This document shows positions 49,740 to 61,358 of a stretch of DNA of 64,000 nt, one piece after another. Below the pieces are notes generated by a model, which saw nothing but the letters and a program-made list of their open reading frames with translations, was not told where the DNA came from and did not search any database. Both the position numbers and the translations under genes were made by a program. Each line of letters starts with the position of its first letter. The stretch's first letter is position 1. This stretch comes from Bugulina stolonifera (lineage: Eukaryota > Bryozoa > Gymnolaemata > Cheilostomatida > Bugulidae), in contig OW285192.1 in NCBI GenBank assembly GCA_935421135.1, positions 7,581,001-7,645,000 on the forward strand, read 5' to 3'.

Positions 49740-49740
49740 C
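49575..49740. mobile_element. MITE-like inverted-repeat element in a terminal exon
   Basis: 166 bp bounded by GTTAGGTGCAG and CTGCACCTAAC. The inverted repeats run on for about 45 bp (GTGGAGAAATTTG, GATAGCC, then a TTGTTCTTTG-like end) with a few mismatches. The core is about 75 bp and there is no open gene of its own. The first bases are read in frame as the C-terminal codons of TRIM-like protein 1. A clear target duplication was not seen (ACT left, TCT right). Confidence 0.8.
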
Positions 49741-50053
49741 TCTGTGTATCATCATTTACAAAATTTGTGTTTTTTTCGATGGACTATTTTCATATGCTTG
49801 CAAAGAAATATTTTATATGAACACACTGCTATAATGCTAGTTAATAGCGCTACTAATAATATTATGTATTTTTTCATTTTGTTTTACTTCAATGTTTTTG
49901 TTCATTGGCTAACAATTATTTCCATTGGACCAACTGACCTAATCTACCTGTATTTTACTAATAAACCAGACAATTTAAACTCACCATTGGCTATAATCTA
50001 GAGCAGATGCTACAAACATGTTATAGCTCACTGGGCTGAAGGATTATATTTAT

Positions 50054-50238
50054 ATAGTGTCCACAGTGAAATAAAGTGAAATACAGTGAAATACAGTGAA
50101 ATACAGTGAAATACAGTGAAATACAGTGAAATACAGTGAAATACAGTGAAATACAGTGAAATACAGTGAAATACAGTGAAATACAGTGAAATACTGTGAA
50201 ATACAGTGAAATACAGTGAAATACAGTGAAATACAATA
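50054..50238 (+). repeat. 10-bp tandem repeat (AAATACAGTG)n
   Basis: About 18 nearly perfect copies of the decamer, with rare variants (AAATACTGTG, AAATAAAGTG). A ten-base unit keeps all three frames open on the minus strand, producing spurious FHCISLYFTV repeats. Confidence 0.95.
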
Positions 50239-50372
50239 ACATATCCATCTACAATCAGGAGAACTCATGTCTACCCAGGTAAACCCACATGTATTTCTCA
50301 ATCTCACACAAGTTCATTCATGTCCACACACTCTGCTCACATCAGCCCAGTACCGTATTGGAGGAGAGGGGT

Positions 50373-50520
50373 AGTGAGCCGGACCTTTATGGCAACACAA
50401 CAGGCCTCCATCTCATGTGCCACAAAGGTTGAATGCTCTCATTGGATTCCACCCCCCCCCCCTTCCTTCTGGGTTGAGAGTTCAGCACCCTACCTACTAC
50501 TTTTCTTCTAATGCCTGTAA
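50373..50520 (-). repeat. Possible tRNA-derived SINE
   Basis: On the minus strand it begins GTAGTAGGTAGGGTGCTGAA with an A-box-like pattern and CTCTCAACCCAGAAGG, then a G-run and GGTGGAATCC at the B-box position. The G-run has probably replaced the variable loop. Weaker than the other SINE calls. Confidence 0.4.
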
Positions 50521-50699
50521 ACATTTTGCCCAGTGTTTGACAGTGGATACACAGAGCATAATAATGTGTTAATGCTGCAATGGGCACAACAATGCAGCAC
50601 ATGTACAGCTCAGTATAATTTGTGTTGTTATTTACTATATAAATGTAGTAAAACCACAGGAAAACTAGTAATGGACATATAAGTTGATATAATGTATTT

Positions 50700-50835
50700 T
50701 TGGCAAGGAATTGATCTTTGAGCAGTCAGGGACTTGTTTCAAATCCATGAAAATACCTGACTGGGGTTTGAGCCCCCAGGCCTCTACGGCACCTAATAGC
50801 CTAGCACAGTGAACAGAGCATGCTACCCACTACCC
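50700..50835 (-). repeat. SINE, family B copy 2
   Basis: On the minus strand: a tRNA-like head with TAGTGGGTAGCATGCTC, a B box GGCTCAAACCCC, then CAGTCAGGTATTTTCATGGA and a CCCTGACTGCTCA tail. The best-preserved copy of the family also seen at 10715-10865 and 60435-60545. Confidence 0.75.
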
Positions 50836-51063
50836 ACTAGTAATGGACAGTAATGAACATGTGCAAGCAATAAAGTGGCAATATTGGCAACTACAAAACA
50901 CTACTTTTATTTACAAATATAAATTTAAAAAAAAGTCGTTAGATGTTTGCTATATTAATAGTAATGCTGCAACTAGGGGTAGACTTGAGGAACCAAAGTT
51001 TCAAATAGAAAAAACCAAGACAAAAATATAAAAAAACATTTAGTACATAGGACATAACACAAA

Positions 51064-54000
51064 TCAACTTGCTGCCTCTAATCTAACAGAAACTGCAGAA
51101 GTCAGCCAACTGGAAAAGAAATAATACATTATAAATCAGTGGTGTAAATATAATATCAAAAGCAACAAGTAAAGGATATCAGAGTGACAAAGGTTACAGC
51201 AGTCACCTTATCCTGTATAGCATAGCTTCTTTGGAGCATGCAGTCATTACAATTGCAGTTGATCTCTCTATAACAAAGTCTTCGACGCGCTCGAATAGCA
51301 GGTGATCATGTGATTCTAGTTCAGATAACGAGCCCATCAGTTTACCTGAAACATACAACTTACATAGCTACATGTATCTATAGTGTATCATGTGTCGTGT
51401 GGAACACTGTGTGTACTGTATCCTGTGTAAGCATAGTAAGTATACATTGTGTAGGGTGACGTTGCTATTCACATATATTCACTGTGTAGACACATGTACA
51501 TGCACATACACGCACATGTGTATGATATGGGGTGGTTTTACTATTTGCATATGTTTACTTTGTAGACACATACCATGTATACATGTACATGCACATACAT
51601 GGTGTGAGGTGGTGCTACTGTTTACATATGTATACTGTATAGACACAAGTACATGCACATAATTGTACATGTGCGTGTTGTGGGCGGTGTTACACTACAT
51701 GCATTTACATATGTACACTGTGTAGTGTAGATATATGCCTAAGGTGTGGCATAATGTGTGTCATTTTGACATCTCTTGCTCTCACTGTGCATGTACAATG
51801 TACATTGTACGTTATGCATAAAATGACAAAATTTGTGGTGCGTATGATGGGTAGAAACCACATGAAATTGTACACCTCAGACAAAACATAAAATATTTTA
51901 TGTACAACGACTTGATGCGACTCAGCATTACTTTACCTGTCATAGAATCGAGTATCCAAATCTGAGAGACGGTCTTATCACTGCTGATATACAATCTACC
52001 TCTGTGATAAGCTATACATTTGGGATGATCTATAACACTGGACTGGGTCCAGGTAGTTTTTCCTTTACCAATATTTACTTTAAATATTTTACTGGTACTG
52101 GGTACAGTGATGACAACTGAATCATCATCCGCGGCACACATGAATAAATCAGTATCGCGTATTTCTGAACATCGTACGTCTTTCATCTTCTCTCCCATTA
52201 AATTATACACGGCTAAACTTTTGTTTTCTCTGTCTGGCAACACAACATGATCATTCACAACTACAAGTTTTCCTGAGGATGAGCTAGTAGTATCAGTGTG
52301 AGGCCAATAGGTAAGAAGATTTTTATCTAGGTCATGCACAGCGACTAAGAATGTGCTGCTCCATCCAAAGCAACCGCATGTGGAGTCTTCTTCTCGAGTT
52401 AAAGTACACACGTAGCTTTTATAAACCACTACGCTATCTATTGCATTACAGTCTGCAGCCAATACTACTTGTATTTTGTCATTTTTGTCTATTCTATAAA
52501 CTTTGCCATCTACCAACCCAAAATAAATGGAATCGTTGTGTATGCACAGCGAGCTACAGTTGGTAGGCAACATGATGGAGCGGAACCAAACAAAGCTTTC
52601 AGGTAGGGAATCGATCATTAGCCCATGCTCCATATCTATATATGCATGAGGCAAGATATTCAGTGTTGCTTCTAATTCTCTCTGCTGACCTGTTAGAAAT
52701 TAGAAATCATGTATTTGGTTATACCATATGAATAATTCAGTTTGGGGGGGGGGGGGATCATTTCATCTACTCTAGTTAGACTACAAAGTAAGTTTATGCT
52801 GAGATTTATATTATTATTCAAAAATAAGCACCAACCAGTGACTCTTAGGTAGGCTGCATCGGTTATGGTCAAACTTGGTAGCTCTAGTGAGATCAACTCT
52901 TTGATGGTCTCTATAGTTTCGTTGTGCTTCTGCACCATTTCTAGCTGAGAGCGGAAATTGAAGACCAAATAGTTTAGCAGGGATCAAAACCGTGGAAGAA
53001 AACCCTAGTTATTCCCATGGAATCTATCACACATGCATTTTGCATGTACATGAACATTGGTACATTGGTACATGAACATATACCAACGTACATGCACCAA
53101 CGTACATGTACTTTGGTACATGTACCAAAATGCATGAAACGTACTGGACCAGTTGATCAGGCCAGCTACCACCGAGTGCAGATAACAAATATGTTTGCAA
53201 TAAAATGTATCAACAGTTTACCTATCAGTTTGAGTGGGATTACAGCATCACTTCAATTATTTTACCACGAGAGCAAAACTCCAAATATACTGCAACGTTG
53301 CGTCATGAACAATGTCTTGAAGTTAAAACTGAAGGTTATTAAGACTTAGTTTAGAAAAAATATTAATCAGGAAAGTTTTAGTTTTACGTCAATTTCTGAA
53401 ACATTGAAGGTGACTTTAAACCAAACACAGATTTAGATTTGAATCCTCCAAACTAAGTGCATGTATGTCTGTATATACAGCTCTAAAACTGACCTGGCCA
53501 TGAGTTAGACCTCTAGCTTCAAGTTTTTCTTTATAAGCACGCAGATATTTGAGCTCTTCAGAAACATCATCTTCTAGAAATACAGCCACTTGAACCTTGA
53601 CATTTTTCCTCAGTTTGATCAGCTGTTTCTCCACGTCATCATACTTTAGGTAGATGCCTCTGATCTAAAGCAATCATAAGAGAAGTCGCATTTATTGTTG
53701 AGATACAGTGTAGGTCATCGAAACGTCGTATAATAATACATGTACATGTAGATGTCTCGCCAAACTATTAGATCTTAGCAGCACCGGTATCGCCAAGTCA
53801 TAGAGAGCATTGTAAACGCGTATCAGGTGCTATTCTTGCCCTTGGTTTTATGCCGTGAGACAGATAACAATCAATACCCATAATTATGTGTTCTGCTTAC
53901 CACATGAATTTGTGCTCCAATTGTCACTTTTAGTTGTATTGAATCAAAGCTGCATAAATACATATACAAAATCTTTAGCTATAGTTGCTCAGCTGAGAAA

Positions 54001-56236
54001 CTTTGGGTTTAGAATAGTTGCAAAAAGTTCAAGCAGGTAAAAACTTTCCCTGTTCTAGCAAATAAAACTAATTACCTGCTCATCACGCCTTTCATGTAAG
54101 GTTTTAACCAGACGTGGGGTCTGATTAATGTAGTTAAACAGAGGTTGCTGTGTCTTTGTAAAAAGATTGACTAGATCCTCCTCTCTGGTGCACAACTCCT
54201 TTCTCCACATATCAAATTCTAGAGACAGTTCCATGAGCAGTTCTTCTAGAGGAATTCTATCATGGAACGAACCTTGGGCTAGCAGCAATGAATAGCATGC
54301 ATCAGTTCAGAGTATAGTGGTTGGACTATGACATCTCAGTGATGGTGTATTGTAGAAATTCTTATGGTGATGGACTTAAGAAACTGATTTAAGACTTGCA
54401 AAGCTGCAAGCTAACTGATTTAAGTAGTCAAAATGCCCTATTCGCCACTTCAATTATAGTTACCATTTGCAAGCTATTGATATAACAATTAGAAGTTATG
54501 TCCTCTCTTTATATCATTAGTAAGCTTCTTAGTACATACATGTATGTGTATGACCTAGTAGTAAGTGTATGACCTAGTAGTAAGAGTATAGCATAATGAA
54601 ACAAAAATCTGAATTCAAATAGCTGTACTTACTTTTCTTGGTCAAAATCAGTCGAAGCATGTCATGAACTAAATATTCAAAATTTAGGAATTTTGTCACA
54701 AATTAAGAATCTTTAGTTTGTTGTACCAATTCCTTGTTTGGCCTTTTGGTGATTGTTATACCCATGCTATTCCTAATCAGCTATATAAGCAAATTAAGCT
54801 GTGCTCTGAGTAGATGAGATCAGCTCTCACTAACACTGCATGTGGAACTTTAACCCATCTCTCTATAGCTTACCTATTGCTATCAACAACTTATGCAAAC
54901 AATGTACCTGCTGGCCACAACAGTAGGGAACCGTAACTCAGATGACGGCAGAATTTGTAAAAAAAATAGGAGCTAATTGACAGATTTTATTAAATTTGTA
55001 AGTTACTAGCCAATGGGTTGAGATATTGTGCAATAAGTAGCCATCTTCCACATCTATGCCAGTAGTATAGTCTGCGCAGATCTGCACTGACTATATTACT
55101 TTTGCCCATATCCAACCTACATGTACATGCTACATGTGCTGTACATTAGTGCATGGAAGGAAGTTTTGTTTTCTCTAGCCAATAAAAAGAGCTCTAAATC
55201 ACAACTGAAACTTTCTAATGCATTCAGTTCGTCAAACTTGCATCTTGGATAGAGTACAGTAGATGTCAGATTGAAACAATGTTTGCTCAGAATAAACACA
55301 TAGAGGTGAACAGTTAAACCCTGTAATAATACATGTACTTACGCTGAGTGCATGTTGGGGTGAAAATGTCAATACATTTGATGCAGAAAAGCAGAAGACA
55401 TTTTCTACAGCTTTCAGTGCACACATGCCGAATGTGCTTTGAACATGGTATTAATTCCAGCTCCTTAGCCTTTGGTAAGTAATCATCCATAGTCATTAAC
55501 ATGTGGCAGGCATTTGGGTCAACATGGGCCTACATTTTGAATGAGTAGAAGAGAAGGTATGAATAGCATGTGTTCTAAATAGATTAAATCAAAGAAACAG
55601 ATTTTGCTTCATTGTCTCTCTCCAACTGGCACCAAGTGCGCATTGGATTGGTAAACTAGATTTGTAAATGAAGGCCAACTTTTATATCAAGCTTGTGCCG
55701 AAACAATTATCTCTAATCCACAATGATATCTACATTGGCAAACCTACACACCTGAACAATAAAGCCAATTGCATTGAGTTACACACCTTCAGATGCCCAG
55801 GACAGTATTTGATCAAACAATCTTTGCAGAAAGTAACTGCATTTCGGTAAGTCTTTTTCTTCTTCATCTTGCAAAGGTCACATCGCATACGTCTTGCTTT
55901 GGTGTCCGCAGCGATAGCATCTGCTGCAACAGTGGCTTCTTGAATGGCAATGACATTTGCAGGGGGTTCTTTGGCAGTGTTACTTTCTCTCACAGAAGAA
56001 TTTGTTTCGCCACCCAAAAAAGTTGCAGAGGCAGCAGCTATTCTGTGTCTAGCGGCAACTGCTTCAGAGCCGAGAGCAGAGATAGCGGCGTCAACTCTCT
56101 CAGCAGCCTCTCTGGCGGAAGCTCCAGCCGACGCCCTTCTAGCAACTGTGGCAGCAGAAAGAGCAGAAATCGCTGGCATAGAAGCTGCTCTAGCAGCATC
56201 AACGCCTGCACTGGTGTTTGCTCCTTTACCGTTCAT
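51064..56236 (-). CDS. TRIM-like protein 2: B-boxes, coiled coil, beta-propeller, no RING
   Basis: Exons 5' to 3': 55787-56236, 55343-55529, 54076-54278, 53494-53664, 52836-52944, 51937-52689, 51207-51345, 51064-51109; 2058 bp, 685 codons plus stop, phases consistent. Start ATG at 56236. An Ala-rich N-terminus of about 110 residues (AARAASMPAISALSAA) replaces a RING. B-box 1: CDLC, CKDC, YCPGH; B-box 2: PCSKHIRHV, CRKCLLLFCIKC. Coiled coil: LEELLMELSLEF, KQLIKLRKNVKVQ. Propeller exon: DGKVYRI, YKSYVCTL, FMCAADDDSVVITV, GRLYISS, QIWILDS. The C-terminus ends SVRLEAAS. Exon lengths match TRIM-like gene 1 (187/187, 203/203, 171/168, 109/109, 753/747, 139/139), so the two are tail-to-tail duplicates that have diverged widely in sequence. 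Confidence 0.9.
51465..51725 (+). repeat. About 80-bp tandem repeat
   Basis: Three diverged units carrying ACTGTGTAGACACA, ACATGTACATGCACATAC and GGGGTGGTxTTACTxTT. They lie in the intron between the last two large coding exons of TRIM-like gene 2 and create short frames on both strands. Confidence 0.75.
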
Positions 56237-57164
56237 TTAGCTAAAGATGTTAAGTTGTGCAGATATAAAGTAATAAAGTATACTATACTAGTATATATAC
56301 TAAACAATATTAAAAATTATTTGCTGCCTGCATTTAACTGCAAACTCCCATTTTAGCTAAACCTACTACATTATATATTAGGTGAATTCTCTGCTTTCTA
56401 AGGTAACATGCATAAATTGTATATATTATGGTACCTCAAGACTCAGATAATTCATTTAGTAGATTAGTAGGTTCAGTGAAAATGGCAGTTTGTAGTTAAA
56501 TGCAGGCAACGAATGCTTTTTAATCTTGATTTTAATTCAAATTTTTGAAGCTAAACAGACTATGCAAAAGATAAACTGAATAGATCATTAGAAGAGCACA
56601 TTGTATTTCAAATGTACATTACATTGTACAGTATAACACTTACATTTATTTGCTTTCTATGTACTATGTTGGTACGATGATATAAAAACTTTATCACACA
56701 TGAATTAGCTGCCAAGGTAAAAAAATGGCTCCTCCATCTTCCTCTCATCAATTAGCCTAAGTTCACATAAATCCTTGCAGCTTTCAAAATGGCTATGGCT
56801 TTCAAAATAGCTATGGCTATGTAGCTTACCTAACCATCTATCTAAGACTAAGTCCAGCCCCTTCAAGTTCAGATGTGTGATACTGTGGTGAAACAGCCTG
56901 CCTGGACATAGACTGAGTTCTTATGCTTTACGTACATTAACATTGCTACATGATTATGCATACACATACTTATCCATATTATCCATTCATGCATGATTGT
57001 CTTAGCTTGTACAATTATTATACATGCATGCTTATATTATATCTTAATCAACTGCTATCGTGTGCTTTATTATTGTTATCCTCCAATCAGATTATTGCAA
57101 TTACACTTGGTTTTTCCCACATATTATAAGCAATTATCTTCTCTTATCTGATTGTATTAAACAG
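56237..57164. other. Upstream region of TRIM-like gene 2
   Basis: AT-rich sequence that should contain the promoter of the minus-strand TRIM-like gene. No definite TATA box at a usual distance and no gene are visible. Confidence 0.45.
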
Positions 57165-57690
57165 AGTCTTTTACCATGTACTTTTTAAGGCCGATATCTT
57201 GGAATAGGCTCATACTTATATACTTTCCTTTTCGGATCATTGTAAGCACCTTTTGTGCCAAGGCCGACCCTATAGAGGCTTACTCTTGTAGGCGGGTAAC
57301 TCCACTGGCGGATCCATATAGATCCATACGGCTCGAGTTCATCCCCATCCTCGTTTAAGCATATCTCTACACCACTTCTACGACTTACAATGTAGGTCGA
57401 TCCCAGATTCTATATGAATCTAGCGCCGGGCTTAAGATCCTAGAATACCAGATCTTTCATTGCACTCCTCTGGAGTATAAAGTCTACAAGACCTACTTCG
57501 GCCCTGGACTCTTCAATGAGTCTCAGCATCGGCCTACGTCAGATACATAATAACAAGAGCACCTAATAACTGTTCACTCTTTTATGCAATGTGTGGAAGG
57601 TCACTTGGTCGTCCTCTACCAACTTCCAAGCCCTTCCCATGCTCGGAGGCACCCGCATGTAAACCTACACTGAAAACATTACAATATAAT
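57165..57690 (+). repeat. Dispersed repeat, possible solo LTR (copy 2)
   Basis: GC-richer block sharing ordered motifs with 6555-7115: GTCTTTTA near the start, GGATCATTGTAAGCACC-TTTTGT, GGCCGACCC, and GAAAACATTACAATAT near the end. Includes GGAGTATAAAGTC, which could be a TATA box. It contains no open reading frame of note and no neighbouring pol sequence. Confidence 0.5.
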
Positions 57691-58484
57691 AGTGGAAGTA
57701 AAGTGGGGGGTGCCTTGACGGAACAGCTCTACATGTAGTCAACCCCACTCAAAGCACAACAGTACGCAGTGCAATGTATAAATTGTATTTCCATAATTTT
57801 TATAATGATGTATGTACACATGTGTGGAGGTGCAATGTTGTACCCATCCAATTATTGTGGTTGTGCATTGTTATACAAATGTGCATTCACCACAAGGATT
57901 GGACATTATGTGTTGTGAATTATTATAAATCCTATTACAAACTCCATCACAAATTACATTATTGCACACTGAATTATTACCTATGAAATATTTGTTAGTA
58001 TTGTTGCAGTTCAATACATGTTCGCCTATATACATATAAGAAACATGTACATGTATGTACAACATTTAATATGCATAATAGTATACTCGTATGAAAACTA
58101 CGTTACATTTTATCATAATTACATCTCTTGACTGCTTCTACAAATGTGCATGTATGCATTAACTTTTATAGCTTCAAATGTGTATATTTATAATTGAGGG
58201 AAGACAATTTTTAACATGACAGCTTTCCGCTAAATAGTATTTTATGTAATGCTTAGTGCATTCAAAACTGCAACACTGCAGATAGGCAATAAGTTATGCA
58301 TCACATGTGCAGGATAACAGTATAAAACAAATTTAGCTAAGGAACAGGAAAGCAATCAGTGGGTTTTCCCAGCTTCGTTTGAGCGGAAACATATTGCAGT
58401 AGTAACTACTAATAACTACTAACTACTAGCAACTATTACTAGGGGACTAATGCTCGCTGCAATAGTATCATCATTGGTTATAGT
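57691..58484. other. Intergenic spacer, no gene seen
   Basis: AT-rich spacer before the hAT-like element. A small (AACTACTA)-type array lies at about 58403-58440. Nothing else recognised. Confidence 0.5.
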
Positions 58485-59968
58485 CAGTGTTCGAATTGTG
58501 GTTATACGGGAGTATACGGCGTGTACCCACCTCAATTTTGGTGGGTACACTGTCAGCAGGCGTGTACCCTCATGGTAATTGACTAGTTTTGCTGAAGACA
58601 CGGCAGTTTTCGCTATCGCAATAGGTTTACTGGTTGCTGAGTGACTGCTGATCGTAAAATTTCCCTCTAATCTAGCGATCGTTTGATTGATAACAGCGTG
58701 TTAAGTCAATCCCGAAATGTCAAAGTAAGTTTATAGTAGCTTGAACCAGCAACCTGCACACAAATAAATCCTTCTACTTTACTAACAAAGTTAGTCATTG
58801 TATCAATGGTTTCATAGGACTTGAATATGGGTTCCACTTTCTTTAGTATTTTCAGCTTTCCGAATGCGTTTGCAGAGCCATGAAAACTTTTTGATAAGGA
58901 CAGTGGCCAAACAGTTGAATCTAAAAGTTTTTTTAGCTCTAAACCTAAATCTCAAAAGTAAATTGTTGTACTCTATTGGAATTTGACGTTTGACTGAGTG
59001 ATAAATATTGGAGATAGTTGAATTTTTCTTACTTTGCTAATAAAATATAAAATACAAAAATTAAAAATATAAATATTAATATTAATTTAATATGATCATC
59101 CATGATGTTGTATATAACAATAACATAAATATTCGTATTTGTTAGATTATCACTAGAGAAAGAATCTGTATTCAATAATATAACATATAAATAATAAATC
59201 AAACATCATATTAATTATATAAAAAATAAATAATTATTTATTATTTATAGTGATTATTATAAATAATAGAACTAGAAGTAAATCAATAGAATTAGATAAT
59301 CAAATGGTAATCATATCATAATGATAACCATAATTATTTATATTTTCATTAGTTTTTATGTGAAATAAATTATTTTGATAATAATTGTTGTAGCAATACG
59401 CCTGTATCAAGTATAAATAAAAATATTGCTTACTGGATTGTCACAAGAACAAGAGTCGATATTCAATAAATAAAAATGAAAATATAAAATAGAAATAAAT
59501 TGTTTTTAATAGAACAGGGAATTAGATAATTAATTTATATTTAATGATCATTATTGTATCGAATATTTAATGCAAATAATATAGCAATTGTTGTATTGTT
59601 TTATATAAATATTTTAATCTCATGTTGATATTTTTATTCTAGAATAGGTAGGAATACTATTTGTTTTCGCACATAGTATTGAATTTCAACAGCTATAGGT
59701 ATTGCGCTACTATTGCAAACTACTTCCAAGTTTAGTAAGTGAGGCAAAGAGTGAGGTTATGACAAATTGGAATTCACAGAGAGCTAAGAAGAATCCTGTC
59801 ACTGTTTAGTCTAGATGGTACTAGTAGAAACTATGTATTTGGATTGAGCTTGGTTTCACTGGTTGACTGCAATTAAAGTAATTGTTTTGTTTGTATTCTC
59901 TATTTTTGTTGTATTGAGGTGATTCATTGCTTTCAGAAGTCCACAAAAGACCACAGGTAATGAAGTTG

Positions 59969-60052
59969 TATGCTGCCTATTAGTGTACTTGCATGCCGCA
60001 TATTAGTGTACTTGCATGCTGTCTATTAGTGTACTTGCATGCTGCCTAGTAA
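59969..60052 (+). repeat. 23-bp tandem repeat
   Basis: About three and a half units of TATTAGTGTACTTGCATGC plus four variable bases, inside the hAT-like element. Confidence 0.85.
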
Positions 60053-60434
60053 CCTACATGCATGATAGTTTGTCGAGTATTTTAGGTAGCTGAATAGTCT
60101 TTTTAGGCAATACTATATTTTTAGTTTACATTGAATTTACTGTCAGTATGATTTGATATTTCTTGCTAAGGTTATATTCGGCCATGGATTTAACTTTGAG
60201 GCCAGTTTTTACTAGTGCTGCCAATTTATAAAACATTTAGCATTTTTGGAAGATGTTGTCACAAGTGGTGAGGATACTTGTAATACAGTGTTTAGTGGTC
60301 CAAAGGAAGCTGGTGAGGAATTTAATTTTGCAGAAATGACACCCTAATTTATATTTTTCATATCTACTGCTCGCTGGTGAAGCTGTCTTTTTCTAACATT
60401 GCTGTACTGGTGTTGCGGCAATGTCTTCTGTTCA

Positions 60435-60545
60435 CTTTTCTAGGCGATTAGGCACTGTGGAGACCATTGGTTCAAACCCCAGTCAGGGCCTGGTGTTTTC
60501 ATGGATTTGATGCAAGACCTGACAGCTCCCACAGATAAATTCCTT
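60435..60545 (+). repeat. SINE, family B copy 3 (5'-truncated)
   Basis: Begins within the head (TTCTAGGCGATTAGGCACTG), then the B box GGTTCAAACCCC, CAGTCAGGG, TTTTCATGGATTTGATGC and a CCTGACAGCT tail, ending AAATTCCTTAAATT. It is nested in the hAT-like element, so the SINE jumped after the transposon arrived or moved with it. Confidence 0.7.
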
Positions 60546-61358
60546 AAATTAACAAAATTATAATAATATTAGAGAAAACCCAGTGAGTAGTACATGTATA
60601 TATCCTAGATAAATTGGTGATACTCCTTTACACAGGTGTGTATGTTTTATAGGCTTCAACCTTTTAACTTTTCCTTATAGCTGTTGTTCAAATAACATTA
60701 CTGGTGTTATATAATAAAGTCTGCAGGTAGGTTGTGACAAGGGAAATACATGTATTTTATTGTATAATACTTTTGTTCATTATAATTTTGTTGATAAACT
60801 TCAACTCCTTCCCTTCTCTAATGTTGATGTCAATGTCATAGCTGTTTTGTTGAATTACTATAGTCTTCATACAGTTGCAGTTACATGCTGTTGTTGTTTG
60901 TGTTTATATACTTTTGACAAAATATACAACTGTAAAATGTTGTAGTTCAGCATTTTGTAATAAATAAAGAAGTTGTTTTCTCTTTGACTACATGTACTTT
61001 TATTACAGTGAAAGAAAGATAAGGGGAGTTGTCGTGTTTTAAATAGTATAGATCTATTTATTCTTACAATCAATGCAGCAGTAATACAAAATTGAAGGAC
61101 ACAAAGCACACTCAGTAGTTTAAAATATAAGGAATGGTCTACATTGGTACCATGTACTCTGTGTAATGAGGTAAAGGAGCTATCAACCGTAATTAGAAAT
61201 TGTCCTCCCTTGTTTTGTCTTGGTGAAATGGGAGAACAACTTCTAATTATGATCTGCAGCTTCTGAGTGACCAATGCACCCTTTAGGAAAGGTCCTAAGA
61301 TTGCAGGTAGGTACCGTGTACCCACCTCATTTGTTCCACTTCGAACACTGGTTATAGT

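Larger units (their letters stand above)
58485..61350. mobile_element. hAT-like DNA transposon, no intact transposase
   Basis: Ends are CAGTGTTCGAA (left) and TTCGAACACTG (right), flanked by the perfect 8-bp direct repeat GTTATAGT at 58477-58484 and 61351-61358. Subterminal GTGTACCCACCTCA occurs on both sides (58531 and 61317 region, direct orientation). An 8-bp target duplication with CAGTG-type ends is the hallmark of hAT elements. Length 2866 bp; the middle is very AT-rich (59035-59660) and includes a SINE fragment and a short tandem repeat. No BED finger or hAT dimerisation motif was recognised, so it is probably non-autonomous or decayed. Confidence 0.85.

Noticed and set aside
50021..50307. 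FHCISLYFTV-repeat proteins on the minus strand
   Set aside because: A stop-free 10-bp satellite gives this repeat in every frame; there is no splice or start context.
60867..61325. Transposase of the hAT-like element
   Set aside because: A 152-codon minus frame is present, but shows no BED finger, catalytic or dimerisation motif of hAT transposases.
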